25,627 nt of DNA from CAYXDO01 sp964463485. GTDB lineage: Bacteria; Myxococcota; Kuafuiibacteriia; Kuafuiibacteriales; Kuafuiibacteriaceae. The stretch spans positions 1 through 25,627 of the forward strand of contig CAYXDO010000158.1 in NCBI GenBank assembly GCA_964463485.1, given 5' to 3'. Positions 9,273 to 18,683 of this stretch are shown piece after piece. Under the pieces are notes generated by a model. It was not told where the DNA came from, made no database searches, and saw only the letters and a program-made list of their open reading frames with translations. Each line of letters starts with the position of its first letter. Positions within the stretch are counted from its first letter, which is position 1. The position numbers were made by a program, and so were the translations under genes.

Positions 9273-9286
9273 TTTGACATGTCAAA
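9273..9286. promoter_or_regulatory. 14-bp perfect palindrome spanning the start codon
   Basis: TTTGACATGTCAAA is a perfect palindrome that contains the ATG (9279-9281) of the 2189-residue gene. It has no loop, so a DNA operator fits better than an RNA hairpin. A palindrome of this length is expected about once or twice per 25 kb by chance, so only the position makes it suggestive. Confidence 0.25.
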
Positions 9287-12200
9287 ACGACTCCTCGCTC
9301 CGACCGCGCTCGCGTTGTCGGTCCTCAGCCTTCCCGCGGAAGCCCAGTACGTGTCCGGCTTCGACGTCGGCACCTACACCGACCTCGGCTCGATCCCCGG
9401 AATCACCGGCATCACCCAGTTCTCGTTCAATGACGCGAACGACGGCTACACCGGCCCGATCCCGATCGGCTTCCCGTTTCAGTTCTTTGCGAGCACGTTC
9501 AACAACGTCTACGTCTCGAGCGACGGGTTCCTGAGCTTCGGCTCGCTGAACGATAGTTTCTACAGCAACGAAATCCCCGGAGACTCGTCCTCACCGAACG
9601 CGCTCATCGCCGCGGTCTGGGACGATCTCGAGCTGCCGAGCACGACCGCCGGCCGCTACGGCTCGTTCGGAGCCGCGCCCGATCGGGTGTTCGTGCTCGA
9701 AGTGAACGGCTTCACTCCATCGTTCACGAGCGGCGACAACGGAAGCTGGCAGATCTGGCTCTACGAAGGCGCAGGCGGCCGGTTCGAGGTACGGATCGGG
9801 AACGGGCCCTTCGTCGAGCTCTACTCGGCGACGATGGGCTTCGAGGGCATCGGCGGCGCCGGAGGCACGAAGCTCCTGACCTGCAGCCCCAACTGCCGGA
9901 CCGCCGATCTGAACGCCGCCGTGGGCCGCGTGTACTACGCCTTCAAGCCTTCGGGCGCGGAGCTCTCTGGCACCTTCAGCACGGTGCCTCGGGTCGTAGC
10001 ACCCGGCGCGACCGACAACGTCACGATCAGCGTGCGCAACACCGGGCCCCTCGCTGCGAGCGGCGTGGTCGTGGACCTCTACCTCTCCGTCGACAACGCC
10101 CTCGACGCCTCGGACATCATGGTGGGCTCAGGCGTCGTCGACGTCGCAGCGAACGCAGCGACCTCCACGACCGTTCCGTTCACCGTTCCGCTCGGGCACC
10201 CGGTCGCGGAGTACTACGTCCTCGCGCAGATCGATCCCGACAACGAGATCCCAGAGACCGCCGAAGCCGACAACGTCGCTCGCTCGGTCACCAAGGTGGC
10301 GACCGGACCAGACCTCGTCGCAGCTCTCGTCGAAGCCATTCGCGACGCGCGGATCGGCCAGCCGATCGACTTCCGCGTGACCATCAACCAAGCTGCGGTC
10401 CCCTACTCGGGACCCGTCGACTTCGAGATCCTCGCTTCTCGCGACGGCTCCCGCGACGGGGGTGATCCTTCGATCGGTGTCTTCACCGTCGACCTCACCG
10501 GCACCGCGACCACCGTCGTCGTGCACACGACGGTGCCGCTGTCGCTCGCGACCGCTCCGTACTTGCCGATCCTCGTCGTCGATCCAGGCTCGGACGTGGA
10601 GCAGACCATCCGCACGAACGACGTGCTGGTCGGCTCGCGGCCGTTCATCACAGGCAACGACTTCACGGTCCGTGCGATCACCGTCCCGACGCAGATCCCG
10701 CCTGCCGCGACCTTCCAGCTCGGCGTCGACGTCGCCGCCGCCGGACCTCCGTACTTCGACACCATCGAGATCGACGCCTACGCTTCGCTCGACAACGTGC
10801 TCGGCGCCAACGACACGCTGCTCGCCAACTTCGTCGCCACGTTCAACGGCGAGCTCAACAAGGTCGTGACGCAAGATCTGGTCCTTCCCACGATGCCGGC
10901 CGGGACCTACTCCGTCATCGCCGTCGTCGATCCGGACGGCCTCGTCGACGAGCTCGACGAGAACAACAACCGCGGCGTCTCCACGACGCGCTTCTTGAAC
11001 GCCTTCGAGTTCCGCGTGTCCGGAGTGACCGCCCCCGCGGGTGTCGATCCGGGCGACTCCATCACCGTCCGCGCGACCGTTCAAAGTGTCGGCGTCGACT
11101 ACGCAGGGCTCGTGCCCTTCCGCGTTTACTTCTCAGCGGACAACGCGCTCTCTGCGGAAGACGTCCCGGTCTACGAGTCGAACGTGACGCTCGCCGGAGC
11201 GTCCACGCCGCTCGAGGCGACGTTCGCCGTCGGCGGAACGGTTCAGGTTCAAAGCTACTACGTGATCGTTCAAGTGAACCCGGACGGCACGATCCCAGAG
11301 TCGGTCCTGACCAATGACTGGACAGCGACCACCTCTACGCTGCGCGTCCGCGGATCCGATCTGCGACCGAACCTCGTGGACGCCGCGGACTATGGCTTCG
11401 CAGGGCACGAGTATCCGGTCGCCGTCACGATCGTGAACCAGGGCGAGGCCGCTGCGCGAGGCTTCCGCTTCTCGATTCGAATCTCGGACAACGACACCAT
11501 TCGCGTCACCGACACCGAGATCTACCTCTCCGAGCCCCTCGACCTGCTCGCGGGCCGCGAAGAGACCTACGAGGTGGTGACCACGCTGCCGACCGCGACC
11601 GCGACCTCCTCGCAGTTCGTCGGCGTGCTCGTCGACATCTTCTCGACCGTTCCCGAAGTTCAGGAGGGCAACAACATCCGCGTGATCCCGACGCCGATCC
11701 GCGTGCTGCTCCCGATCCCGAACCTCACCGGCGAGCTCGTAGCCACGCCAACCGCAGCGGCTGCGGGCGAGCGGCTCGCGATCACTCGCCTGCTCCAAAA
11801 CGACGGCGTCGCCGACGCCACGTTCGACTACGTCTACTACCTCTCCACCAACGCCGTGATCTCGTCAGACGATGTCGTGATCGCGCGTCGAACGGGCACC
11901 GTGCCCGAGGGCTCCTTCGACTTCGGCATCGACGTCGTCGACGTTCCTCCGAGCGTCGCCGCCGGCCCCTACTACGTAGGGCTCGCGCTCGATCCCGATG
12001 GCGCGCTCGAAGAGATCAGCGACGACGACAACGCGTTCACGACCGGCCCGATCGTCATCTATGGATCGACGATCGAGATCCGCACCGATCGCCTGCCGCA
12101 AGCGACGCTCGGCGTGGCCTACGAGGCTGGCCTCTACGCAGTCGGCGGTCCCATCGGCGTGACGTGGTCGGTCTCGGCGGGGAGCCTCCCGAACGGCCTC

Positions 12201-15200
12201 GAGCTCGATCCTTCGGGCATCATCCGCGGCACCCCGACCGTCGAGGGGCTCTTCAACCCGACGATTCGCGCCTCGAGCGGCACCATCTACGCGGAGAAGG
12301 CCTATCCGATTCGCGTGATCTCACCCACCGTGCCGCTCGCGGTCGTTTCGGCGGCGCTGCCTACGGCCATCACCGGTCGCTCGTATCAAGCGGAGCTCGT
12401 CGCGATCGGCGGCGTGACGCCGTACGAATGGAGCGCGATCGCCGGGCTTCCGGACGGCGTGACGCTCTCGTCGTCGGGCGTGATCTCGGGGACCATCACC
12501 GCCCGCGGCAACTTCAGAATCACCGCGCGTGTTCGCGACGCGGTCGGCGACACCGCGGCCAAGGACCTCACGCTCAACGCGATCAACCCCGACCAGGTCG
12601 TGACGATCGTTCAGCAGCCGCTCTTCGCTGCGACCGTCGGCCACGAGTACTGCGACCCCGATCCGATCATGTTCGAGGCCCGCGGCGGCGCCGCGCCCTA
12701 TCGCTGGGCGGCCACCGACGGCCTTCCCGAGGGGCTCGAGATGTCCTCGGACGGCCGCCTCTGCGGCGTACCCACCAAGGTCGGCAGCTACGCGGTCCTC
12801 GTTCGCGCCCAGGACCAAAACGGCCTGTTCGACACGGCGCTGTTCTCGCTCGAAGTGGAAGACGGCTCCGAGCTCTCGATCTCTACGACCGGCCTCGAAG
12901 GAGGCGTCGTGGGTGCGGCCTACGAACAGACGATCACCGCGATCCGCGGCACCCCGCCGTACACCTGGACCATCGCGTTCGGAGCACTCCCGCCTGGCAT
13001 CACGCTCGACGCCGGAAGGCTCAGCGGAACGCCCACAGAGGCCGGCGCGTTCGCGTTCGCCGCCGAGGTCGTCGATGCCGACGGTCGCAAGGACCTGCGG
13101 CCGCTGTCGATCGTCATCGCCGAAGCTCCGAAGAAGACCGACGGAGGAGGCGACGATGGCTGCGGCTGTAACACCGCCGAGCGATCCGGCTCACCGTGGT
13201 TGGGCCTTGGGCTCGTATTCGGCGTCGTAGCGCTACGCCGTCGTCGAGTCGCCTGGGTGCTCGGCTTGCTCATCGCTACGGCCTCCGCGAGTACCTCCAC
13301 GAACGCGTTCGCTCAGACGCCCGTTCCCGGCACGCCGTACGTGATGACGAGGCGGAGCGCCACGTTCGCGCCGCTCCCGAACCCCACCGTCATCTTCTCG
13401 GACGGAGTCGACGACGAGGAGGACGACGTCACCCTCCCCTTCCAGTTCAAGTTCTATGACTCCCTGTTCTCGGCGGTCACCATCGGCGTCAACGGCGGCA
13501 TCATCATGGGCGGCGGCCAAGACGTCGGGCTCTCAGGCCCTACTCCCGGTAGCTCCTCCACGCCCAACGGCTGGATCACCAGCTACTGGGAGGATCTGGA
13601 GATCGATCCCGGTCAGCCTGGGACGATCGGCTATCAGGTCTTCGGGAACGCACCGACGAGGTCGATCGTCTTCGAGTGGCGCAACGTCGATCCGTATTCG
13701 GATCCCGGCGCCCACATGAACATGCAGGTCGAGCTCTTCGAAGGGCCCTCGGGCAAGATCGTCGTGCGTTACGGCGCCGCGCCGAGCTCGTCCGACCTCA
13801 CGTCGGGCACCATGGCGATGGAGGATCCGAACGGGGCGCGCCCGGTCTACTTCGACGTCGCGCCCGCCTGCGTGACCAACTGCGGCGCCAGCGACCTAGG
13901 GTCCGTAGCGAATTCCGAGATCGAGCTCATCATCGACGCCGGCGTGGAGCTCGCGGCGTTTGCGGTCTCCGTGCCGAGGTACGGTTTCTTGGGCGGTCAG
14001 ATCACGGCGTCGGTGACGTTCGCCAACCTGCACTCGACCACCCTCGGGCCGTTCAAATACGCGCTCGAGGTGATCGAAGGCGCGACGGCCCATCGTGTGT
14101 ACGTGTCTCCCGACGTCGTGTTGACGGGCTACGAGATCCGCACGGAAGCGCCGCGCGCGACGATCCCTGCCGGGCTCCCGATCGCGGCCTATCACATGAG
14201 GCTGGTGGTCGACTCCGGCGCTGCGGTGACGGAGGTTTCGGAGTCCAACAACTCGATCGAGTCCCAAGGAGAGATCCGGCTCGTCCCGGGCCGGGCTGAT
14301 GTCGCGGTGGAGTCCGTCCGCATCAGCAGCAGCGAGCTGCCTGCCGGGGGCAATCTCAGCGTGGTCACGCGCGTGTCGAACCCCGGCGCCGAAGACGTCT
14401 CCGGCGTTCGCGTCGCGCTCGTGCTCTCGACGAACCCTGCGATCTCGGCCGAAGACATGGAGCTCGGCTCGTTCACGGTCTCGCTCGCACGTGGCGAGGC
14501 GAGGACGACGACCCAGTCCGTGACGCTCGATAGCCGGCTGAACTCAGGCGTGTATTACGTCGGAGCTTTCGCGGACGTCGACGACGCGCTCGTCGAGGCC
14601 GACGAGACGAACAACGGGCTCGCGGGTTCGTCGCTGCGTATTCGTGGCGGATCGGTGGCCGTGGCCACGACCGCGCTACCCGCGGCGCTGCGAGGCGCGG
14701 CTTACACCGCCGTGTTGAGCGCGGTGGGCGGCGACGGCAGGTACACGTGGGAGATCGCGAGCGGCACCTTGCCCGCGGGTATCGGCCTCGTTCCCAACAC
14801 GGGTGAGTTGTTCGGGCGGCCGTCGCGCGAGGAATCCGCGACCTTCAGCGTTCGAGCCACGTCGCAGGGCCAGAGCGCGACCCGCGAGCTCACGCTGCGA
14901 GTCGTCGACCCGGAGGCGCCCCTCACGATCGTGACCCGTAAGTTGCCTTCCGCGATCATCGGGCAGGAGTACTCACAGCGCCTCGAAGCCGTGGGCGCGC
15001 GAACGGCGTCGCCCGCCTGGAGCTCGACGGAGTTGCCCGAAGGCCTGGTGTTGAGTGAAGGCGGGATGCTGACGGGCACCGCGGTCTCCGCGGGCACCAC
15101 GACCGTGACCTTCTCGGTGACGGATCGTCAGTCCACCGCGATGCGGTCGTTCCCATTCACCGTCCGAGCGAACGCAGGGTTGTTGATGGAGCTCGCACCG

Positions 15201-15848
15201 CTCGAGCCGGCCGTCTTGGGTGAGCCCTACGAAGCGCGACTCTTGGCCTCCGGCGGGATGGCTCCGTACTTATGGGTCGTCCGAGGTGACCTCCCGGCGG
15301 GGCTGAGTATGTCCACGGGCGGAGCCATCAGCGGTACTCCAGAGGTCGTAGGGGCGTTCCGCGTGGAGATCGAGGTTCGCGATGCGTCGCCCAACCCATC
15401 CATCGACACCAACGTATTCGTTCTGACCATCAACGACACGCCTGGGTTCTCGGTGTCCACCGAGAGTTTGCCGATCGCGTACGTGAATGAGTCGTATGAG
15501 GCCACGATCGAGACTACGGGCGGCACGGGGCCCTTCGACTGGGCGATCGAGGTCGGGCGCCTGCCGAAGAAACTCTCGACCGAGACTCTCCCGAGCTCCG
15601 GAGCGTTCCGGCTCGTGGGTGTGCCGGAAGCGGTCGGGGACACCAATCTTTTGGTGCGCGTAGTCGACGCGGGTGGCCGCCGAGCGTTCAAGCCATTCGT
15701 CTTGAGAGTCATCGAGAAGCCGGCCGAAACCACGACGACTCCGCCGGCCGACGAAGGGTGCAATTGCCGGTCGACGAGAGTACCGACCTCGCCGATCCTC
15801 ACGTTGGCAGCGCTCGCGCTCCTGCTCTGGCGACGGCGTACGCGCTGA
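9279..15848 (+). CDS. Giant tandem-fused surface protein with two signal peptides and two MYXO-CTERM tails
   Basis: 2189 residues. The ATG at 9279 is chosen because a clean signal peptide follows (MSKRLLAPTALALSVL, cleavage AEA|Q23). Unit 1: a beta domain at about 28-218 (IGFPFQFF...NNVYVSSDGFLSFG), six CARDB-like repeats of about 117 residues from about 227 to 925, four putative-Ig (He_PIG-type) repeats from about 932, 1020, 1108 and 1199, then a MYXO-CTERM tail with C1295/C1297 (GCGC), a hydrophobic helix and R1320-R1323. Unit 2 follows without a stop: a second signal-peptide-like segment ending AFA|Q1346, a related beta domain to about 1550, two CARDB-like repeats from about 1557 and 1674, four Ig-like repeats from about 1793, 1882, 1968 and 2057, and a final tail with C2161/C2163 (GCNC), a helix and WRRRTR. 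Known MYXO-CTERM proteins are exported and anchored or processed at that tail. Function is probably adhesion or surface structure (inference). Confidence 0.93.
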   Translation: MSKRLLAPTALALSVLSLPAEAQYVSGFDVGTYTDLGSIPGITGITQFSFNDANDGYTGPIPIGFPFQFFASTFNNVYVSSDGFLSFGSLNDSFYSNEIPGDSSSPNALIAAVWDDLELPSTTAGRYGSFGAAPDRVFVLEVNGFTPSFTSGDNGSWQIWLYEGAGGRFEVRIGNGPFVELYSATMGFEGIGGAGGTKLLTCSPNCRTADLNAAVGRVYYAFKPSGAELSGTFSTVPRVVAPGATDNVTISVRNTGPLAASGVVVDLYLSVDNALDASDIMVGSGVVDVAANAATSTTVPFTVPLGHPVAEYYVLAQIDPDNEIPETAEADNVARSVTKVATGPDLVAALVEAIRDARIGQPIDFRVTINQAAVPYSGPVDFEILASRDGSRDGGDPSIGVFTVDLTGTATTVVVHTTVPLSLATAPYLPILVVDPGSDVEQTIRTNDVLVGSRPFITGNDFTVRAITVPTQIPPAATFQLGVDVAAAGPPYFDTIEIDAYASLDNVLGANDTLLANFVATFNGELNKVVTQDLVLPTMPAGTYSVIAVVDPDGLVDELDENNNRGVSTTRFLNAFEFRVSGVTAPAGVDPGDSITVRATVQSVGVDYAGLVPFRVYFSADNALSAEDVPVYESNVTLAGASTPLEATFAVGGTVQVQSYYVIVQVNPDGTIPESVLTNDWTATTSTLRVRGSDLRPNLVDAADYGFAGHEYPVAVTIVNQGEAAARGFRFSIRISDNDTIRVTDTEIYLSEPLDLLAGREETYEVVTTLPTATATSSQFVGVLVDIFSTVPEVQEGNNIRVIPTPIRVLLPIPNLTGELVATPTAAAAGERLAITRLLQNDGVADATFDYVYYLSTNAVISSDDVVIARRTGTVPEGSFDFGIDVVDVPPSVAAGPYYVGLALDPDGALEEISDDDNAFTTGPIVIYGSTIEIRTDRLPQATLGVAYEAGLYAVGGPIGVTWSVSAGSLPNGLELDPSGIIRGTPTVEGLFNPTIRASSGTIYAEKAYPIRVISPTVPLAVVSAALPTAITGRSYQAELVAIGGVTPYEWSAIAGLPDGVTLSSSGVISGTITARGNFRITARVRDAVGDTAAKDLTLNAINPDQVVTIVQQPLFAATVGHEYCDPDPIMFEARGGAAPYRWAATDGLPEGLEMSSDGRLCGVPTKVGSYAVLVRAQDQNGLFDTALFSLEVEDGSELSISTTGLEGGVVGAAYEQTITAIRGTPPYTWTIAFGALPPGITLDAGRLSGTPTEAGAFAFAAEVVDADGRKDLRPLSIVIAEAPKKTDGGGDDGCGCNTAERSGSPWLGLGLVFGVVALRRRRVAWVLGLLIATASASTSTNAFAQTPVPGTPYVMTRRSATFAPLPNPTVIFSDGVDDEEDDVTLPFQFKFYDSLFSAVTIGVNGGIIMGGGQDVGLSGPTPGSSSTPNGWITSYWEDLEIDPGQPGTIGYQVFGNAPTRSIVFEWRNVDPYSDPGAHMNMQVELFEGPSGKIVVRYGAAPSSSDLTSGTMAMEDPNGARPVYFDVAPACVTNCGASDLGSVANSEIELIIDAGVELAAFAVSVPRYGFLGGQITASVTFANLHSTTLGPFKYALEVIEGATAHRVYVSPDVVLTGYEIRTEAPRATIPAGLPIAAYHMRLVVDSGAAVTEVSESNNSIESQGEIRLVPGRADVAVESVRISSSELPAGGNLSVVTRVSNPGAEDVSGVRVALVLSTNPAISAEDMELGSFTVSLARGEARTTTQSVTLDSRLNSGVYYVGAFADVDDALVEADETNNGLAGSSLRIRGGSVAVATTALPAALRGAAYTAVLSAVGGDGRYTWEIASGTLPAGIGLVPNTGELFGRPSREESATFSVRATSQGQSATRELTLRVVDPEAPLTIVTRKLPSAIIGQEYSQRLEAVGARTASPAWSSTELPEGLVLSEGGMLTGTAVSAGTTTVTFSVTDRQSTAMRSFPFTVRANAGLLMELAPLEPAVLGEPYEARLLASGGMAPYLWVVRGDLPAGLSMSTGGAISGTPEVVGAFRVEIEVRDASPNPSIDTNVFVLTINDTPGFSVSTESLPIAYVNESYEATIETTGGTGPFDWAIEVGRLPKKLSTETLPSSGAFRLVGVPEAVGDTNLLVRVVDAGGRRAFKPFVLRVIEKPAETTTTPPADEGCNCRSTRVPTSPILTLAALALLLWRRRTR
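13158..13316 (+). other. Internal MYXO-CTERM sorting tail fused to an internal signal peptide
   Basis: This is the junction inside the giant protein. GCGC (C1295, C1297) is followed by a hydrophobic helix (WLGLGLVFGVVAL) and RRRR at 1320-1323, the normal end of a MYXO-CTERM protein. The frame runs straight on into VAWVLGLLIATASAS and then AFA|Q, a second export signal with a signal-peptidase-I-like site. The last Arg codon of the cluster, CGA at 13245, is one substitution from TGA. A GTG at 13257 could serve as an internal start for unit 2, but no good ribosome site precedes it. Confidence 0.85.
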
Positions 15849-15926
15849 GCTCTGAGCTCGTTGGATCGAGCAGGCGGAAAGTGGACGCCCCGACGATCCA
15901 GAACACCAAGGTGGTACCCTGGCCAG

Positions 15927-18380
15927 GTGAGCACCGAACCGCATAGGCCACCCATCTTGGCGCCGGCGTTCGCCGGCGTCGCCCTCTTGCTCGCCACGCT
16001 GGGTTCTCCGCGTGAAGCGAGCGGGTTGTGCTTTGCCTCTGAAGGCCTCAGGATCCGAGTCCTGCCGAGCAGCGGAGCGCTCCCCGCGAACGGGCGAATC
16101 GTGGTCGCGTTCTACCAAAGCTTCACGGAACACGCGCTGCGAGAGATGCTCGCTCCACGCCTCGAGAGCGCCCATGGCACGACCATGCTCGAGATTGTGC
16201 GCATCGAGCACGGATTCGAGCGTACGTTCGTCACTCTGGCCTCGACGCTTCCGCTCGAGGTCGACGTCTCGTACGTACTGATTCTCTCGCCAGCGGGCGC
16301 CAAGAGCTCGCTGATCCGCGAGTCGCCGACCGCTCCGATCGCGACCTTCCGCGGGATCGAGGAGGATACGACGCCGCCGAAGTGGACGTCGAGCCCGAAG
16401 GTCGCGGATCGCGAGAGCATCGCCTGGGGTTGCGGGCCTTCGTCCTGGATCTGGGTGGACACGGCGATCGATGACGCGAGCGACGTGCGTGTCCGCGTGG
16501 ATCTCGAGCCGCTCGGAGAAGGACGGAGCGTTCTGCGCGACTACCTCGAGCCGAGCAGTTGGGGCCTTCTGTCGATCGGTCACGGGATGTGCGGCGGCCT
16601 CTTCGAAGAGATCGACGGCCTGCCTTTCCGCATACGCCTCACCGCGGAGGACGCAGCCGGACTCTCCGCGGAGGCCCCAGAGGTGCTCGAGGTGGTTGCG
16701 CCGGCGCCGCAGCCGACGACGCCAGCTCTGCTCGAGGGGTTGTTGATGCGGGCGCAGCGCTTCGCACGCCGGGTGCTCCCGTCGTGTCCCCGCGGGACAA
16801 TCGAAGGAGTCGTGCGCGGCCCAGCAGGCGAGCCGCTCGCCGATGTCGAGGTCTCGATGTGGTTGAGGTCCGACGACGGCTTTCGATCGGAGAGGACGCG
16901 AACCGACGCGACGGGGGCTTTCCGACTTGCCGAAGCCCAGTGCGGCGAGTGGTCGGTGAGCATCGATCCCGCCGGTCCGCTCAAACCTGCGAACGCCAAG
17001 GCGTTGATCGACCGCTTACGCCACCGCGCGCTCGTGACGCTGGCGCTCGAGGTAGGAGAGTCGATCGCGGGCAAGCTTACGGATCCGGACGGACCGGTCG
17101 GCGGCCGCGAGGTGTTCCTCACCCGCGCGCGGGACGGATCCGACATCTTCATCAACCGGCGCGCGGCCCGGACTGCGGCGGACGGCTCGTTTCGCTTCGA
17201 AGGGCTCCCCGGCGGGCGCTACGAGGTCGAGGCCACTCGCCCGCAGTGGGGTGAGGGGATTGTGGAGCTCTGGCCGTCCGAGCCATTCAAGCACTCGGTC
17301 CAGGTGGCTGCGGGAGAACGGGCGGCGGTGCTCCGGCTGCCTGCCGTCACGACGATCCGCGGCAAGCTGCGTGTCGAGACGGGCTTGATCCCCGAGACGC
17401 TGACGATCTCCCTCACGAATTGGGGCGGAGCTTCGGTGCCCGTTCGATCCGGAACCTTCGAGCTGAAACTTCGCGGCGGCGGAGACTTCGAAGGCGAGGT
17501 GAAGGCGCGAGGCTTCCGTACGACCCGGGTCGCGGGCGCAGGCGAGCCCGGCCAGACGAAGGAGATCGAGATCACCCTCAAGCGATCGGGCGGCCTCGCA
17601 GGGCGCGTCGTCGACGAAACGACCAAGCTCCCGATCGGAGGCGCGTCTGTCGAGATCGGAAAGTCACGGGAACGCTCCGCCACGCGCCCAGATGGCTCCT
17701 TCTTCCTCGAGAACGCGGGCAACGGCCCAACCACGCTCACGGTAGCCGCCCGCGGGTACGCAACCAGCGTGATCGAGGCAAAAGACGACCGAACGCTCGA
17801 AGTATCACTCGCGCGCGGGCTGAGCGTTGCCGGACGGGTGCGCCTGAACGGCGAGCCGCTCATTGAGGCTCAAGTCGAGATATCCCCCGCCGAAAAGCCG
17901 AGAGCCCCCGACGTCCGTGCGGCCACCGAGACGGATCGGCTCGGCCGATACGAGATCGAGGGGGTGTCGCCGGGGCGCTACGTCGTCGCCGTGCAGCCCT
18001 CATTTTTCCGCGCAAATTACGATTACACGAACGGTGTGAGCCGGTCGTACAAGTACGTCGCGGAGCTTGACGTTGACGGAGAAACGCGAACCGCGGACCT
18101 CGATCTTCACGACGGGAATGGAAAGATCATAGTCGGAAAGCACCCCCGCCAAAAGGAGCGCGGGTACTTGCGCTTGCTCTTCGGCCGCGTCGAGCCGACC
18201 GTCTCCGCCAAGCTCCAATGGCTGCGGATCATGCGCACCGGCCACCTGGAGTGGGAGGGACCGATCATCTTCGAGGACCTCCCCGCTGGCGAATACACGC
18301 TCGTAGAGGACGGCAACCCCTCCTCCTTCCGCCACGTCACGCTGACCGATAGAGGCAAAGCCGAAGTCGACCTCCCCTGA
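15927..18380 (+). CDS. Secreted protein with carboxypeptidase-regulatory-like repeats
   Basis: 817 residues from the GTG at 15927. This start is preferred over the TTG at 15861 because it places a signal peptide (PPILAPAFAGVALLLATLG) near the N-terminus; AAGGTGG lies about 12 bases upstream. An N-terminal region to about 265, in places Ig-like (DTTPPKWTSSP, ITLTAED-like strands), is followed by carboxypeptidase-regulatory-like beta sandwiches starting near residues 290, 377, 475, 555 and 632. These carry typical GxVxxxxGxPLxxAxV and DGSFxFxxLPxGxYxV patterns (DGSFRFEGLPGGRYEV). Such domains are not catalytic; they occur in secreted and surface proteins. It sits 78 bases after the giant surface protein. 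Its last 151 codons and 3' flank are repeated at 22821-23341. Confidence 0.9.
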   Translation: MSTEPHRPPILAPAFAGVALLLATLGSPREASGLCFASEGLRIRVLPSSGALPANGRIVVAFYQSFTEHALREMLAPRLESAHGTTMLEIVRIEHGFERTFVTLASTLPLEVDVSYVLILSPAGAKSSLIRESPTAPIATFRGIEEDTTPPKWTSSPKVADRESIAWGCGPSSWIWVDTAIDDASDVRVRVDLEPLGEGRSVLRDYLEPSSWGLLSIGHGMCGGLFEEIDGLPFRIRLTAEDAAGLSAEAPEVLEVVAPAPQPTTPALLEGLLMRAQRFARRVLPSCPRGTIEGVVRGPAGEPLADVEVSMWLRSDDGFRSERTRTDATGAFRLAEAQCGEWSVSIDPAGPLKPANAKALIDRLRHRALVTLALEVGESIAGKLTDPDGPVGGREVFLTRARDGSDIFINRRAARTAADGSFRFEGLPGGRYEVEATRPQWGEGIVELWPSEPFKHSVQVAAGERAAVLRLPAVTTIRGKLRVETGLIPETLTISLTNWGGASVPVRSGTFELKLRGGGDFEGEVKARGFRTTRVAGAGEPGQTKEIEITLKRSGGLAGRVVDETTKLPIGGASVEIGKSRERSATRPDGSFFLENAGNGPTTLTVAARGYATSVIEAKDDRTLEVSLARGLSVAGRVRLNGEPLIEAQVEISPAEKPRAPDVRAATETDRLGRYEIEGVSPGRYVVAVQPSFFRANYDYTNGVSRSYKYVAELDVDGETRTADLDLHDGNGKIIVGKHPRQKERGYLRLLFGRVEPTVSAKLQWLRIMRTGHLEWEGPIIFEDLPAGEYTLVEDGNPSSFRHVTLTDRGKAEVDLP

Positions 18381-18446
18381 GACACTAGCGATCGCCGAGG
18401 GATTTTCGGCACCTGCTCAAATTCAAGCGGCCCCCCCAAATTCAAG
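17928..18446 (+). repeat. Direct repeat of about 520 bp, copy 1
   Basis: This is the 3' end of the carboxypeptidase-regulatory-like gene plus 66 bases of flank. It matches 22821-23341 with a constant offset of 4893 and no indel up to the stop codon. By eye the copies are identical from about 18006 to the stop. Differences cluster in the first ~80 bases (for example TCGGCT against TCGGTT) and after the stop. Confidence 0.95.
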
Positions 18447-18471
18447 CCGTGCCCCTGTGTCCGATTTTCGG
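18418..18471 (+). repeat. CAAATTCAAG repeat pair 1 with trailing CTGTGTCCGATTTTCGG
   Basis: Two 10-mers start 19 bases apart, separated by a C-rich spacer, and are followed by the 17-mer at 18455-18471. The same arrangement in the same orientation recurs at 19794-19853, on the other side of the gene at 18705. Confidence 0.85.
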
Positions 18472-18654
18472 ACCAAGCAATTACGAGCCGAGTTGGGCCG
18501 GGCAGAGCACGATGAGCACGTGGGGAGTCCTGCGCACTCGCCCGTTCAGCAGTCGGTTCTCCGATCCAAGCACTGCCGAGACTACGACTGCGCCACGCTT
18601 CTACGGGGACTTCATGCTCGTGCAAGAGCCCTTAGACGTTCGGGAAGGGTCCCC

Positions 18655-18683
18655 TTGACAGCTCTCGCAGCTGAGCGCTAGGG
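18655..18683 (+). promoter_or_regulatory. Possible sigma-70-type promoter for the 222-aa gene
   Basis: A consensus TTGACA (18655-18660) is followed after 17 bases by CTAGGG (18678-18683), a poor -10 match. It lies 22 bases before the start codon at 18705, so any leader would be very short. Supported only by the -35 match and position. Confidence 0.3.

Noticed and set aside
10128..11084. Minus-strand open frame inside the giant gene
   Set aside because: Antisense shadow; Asp/Arg/Val-rich with no recognisable feature.
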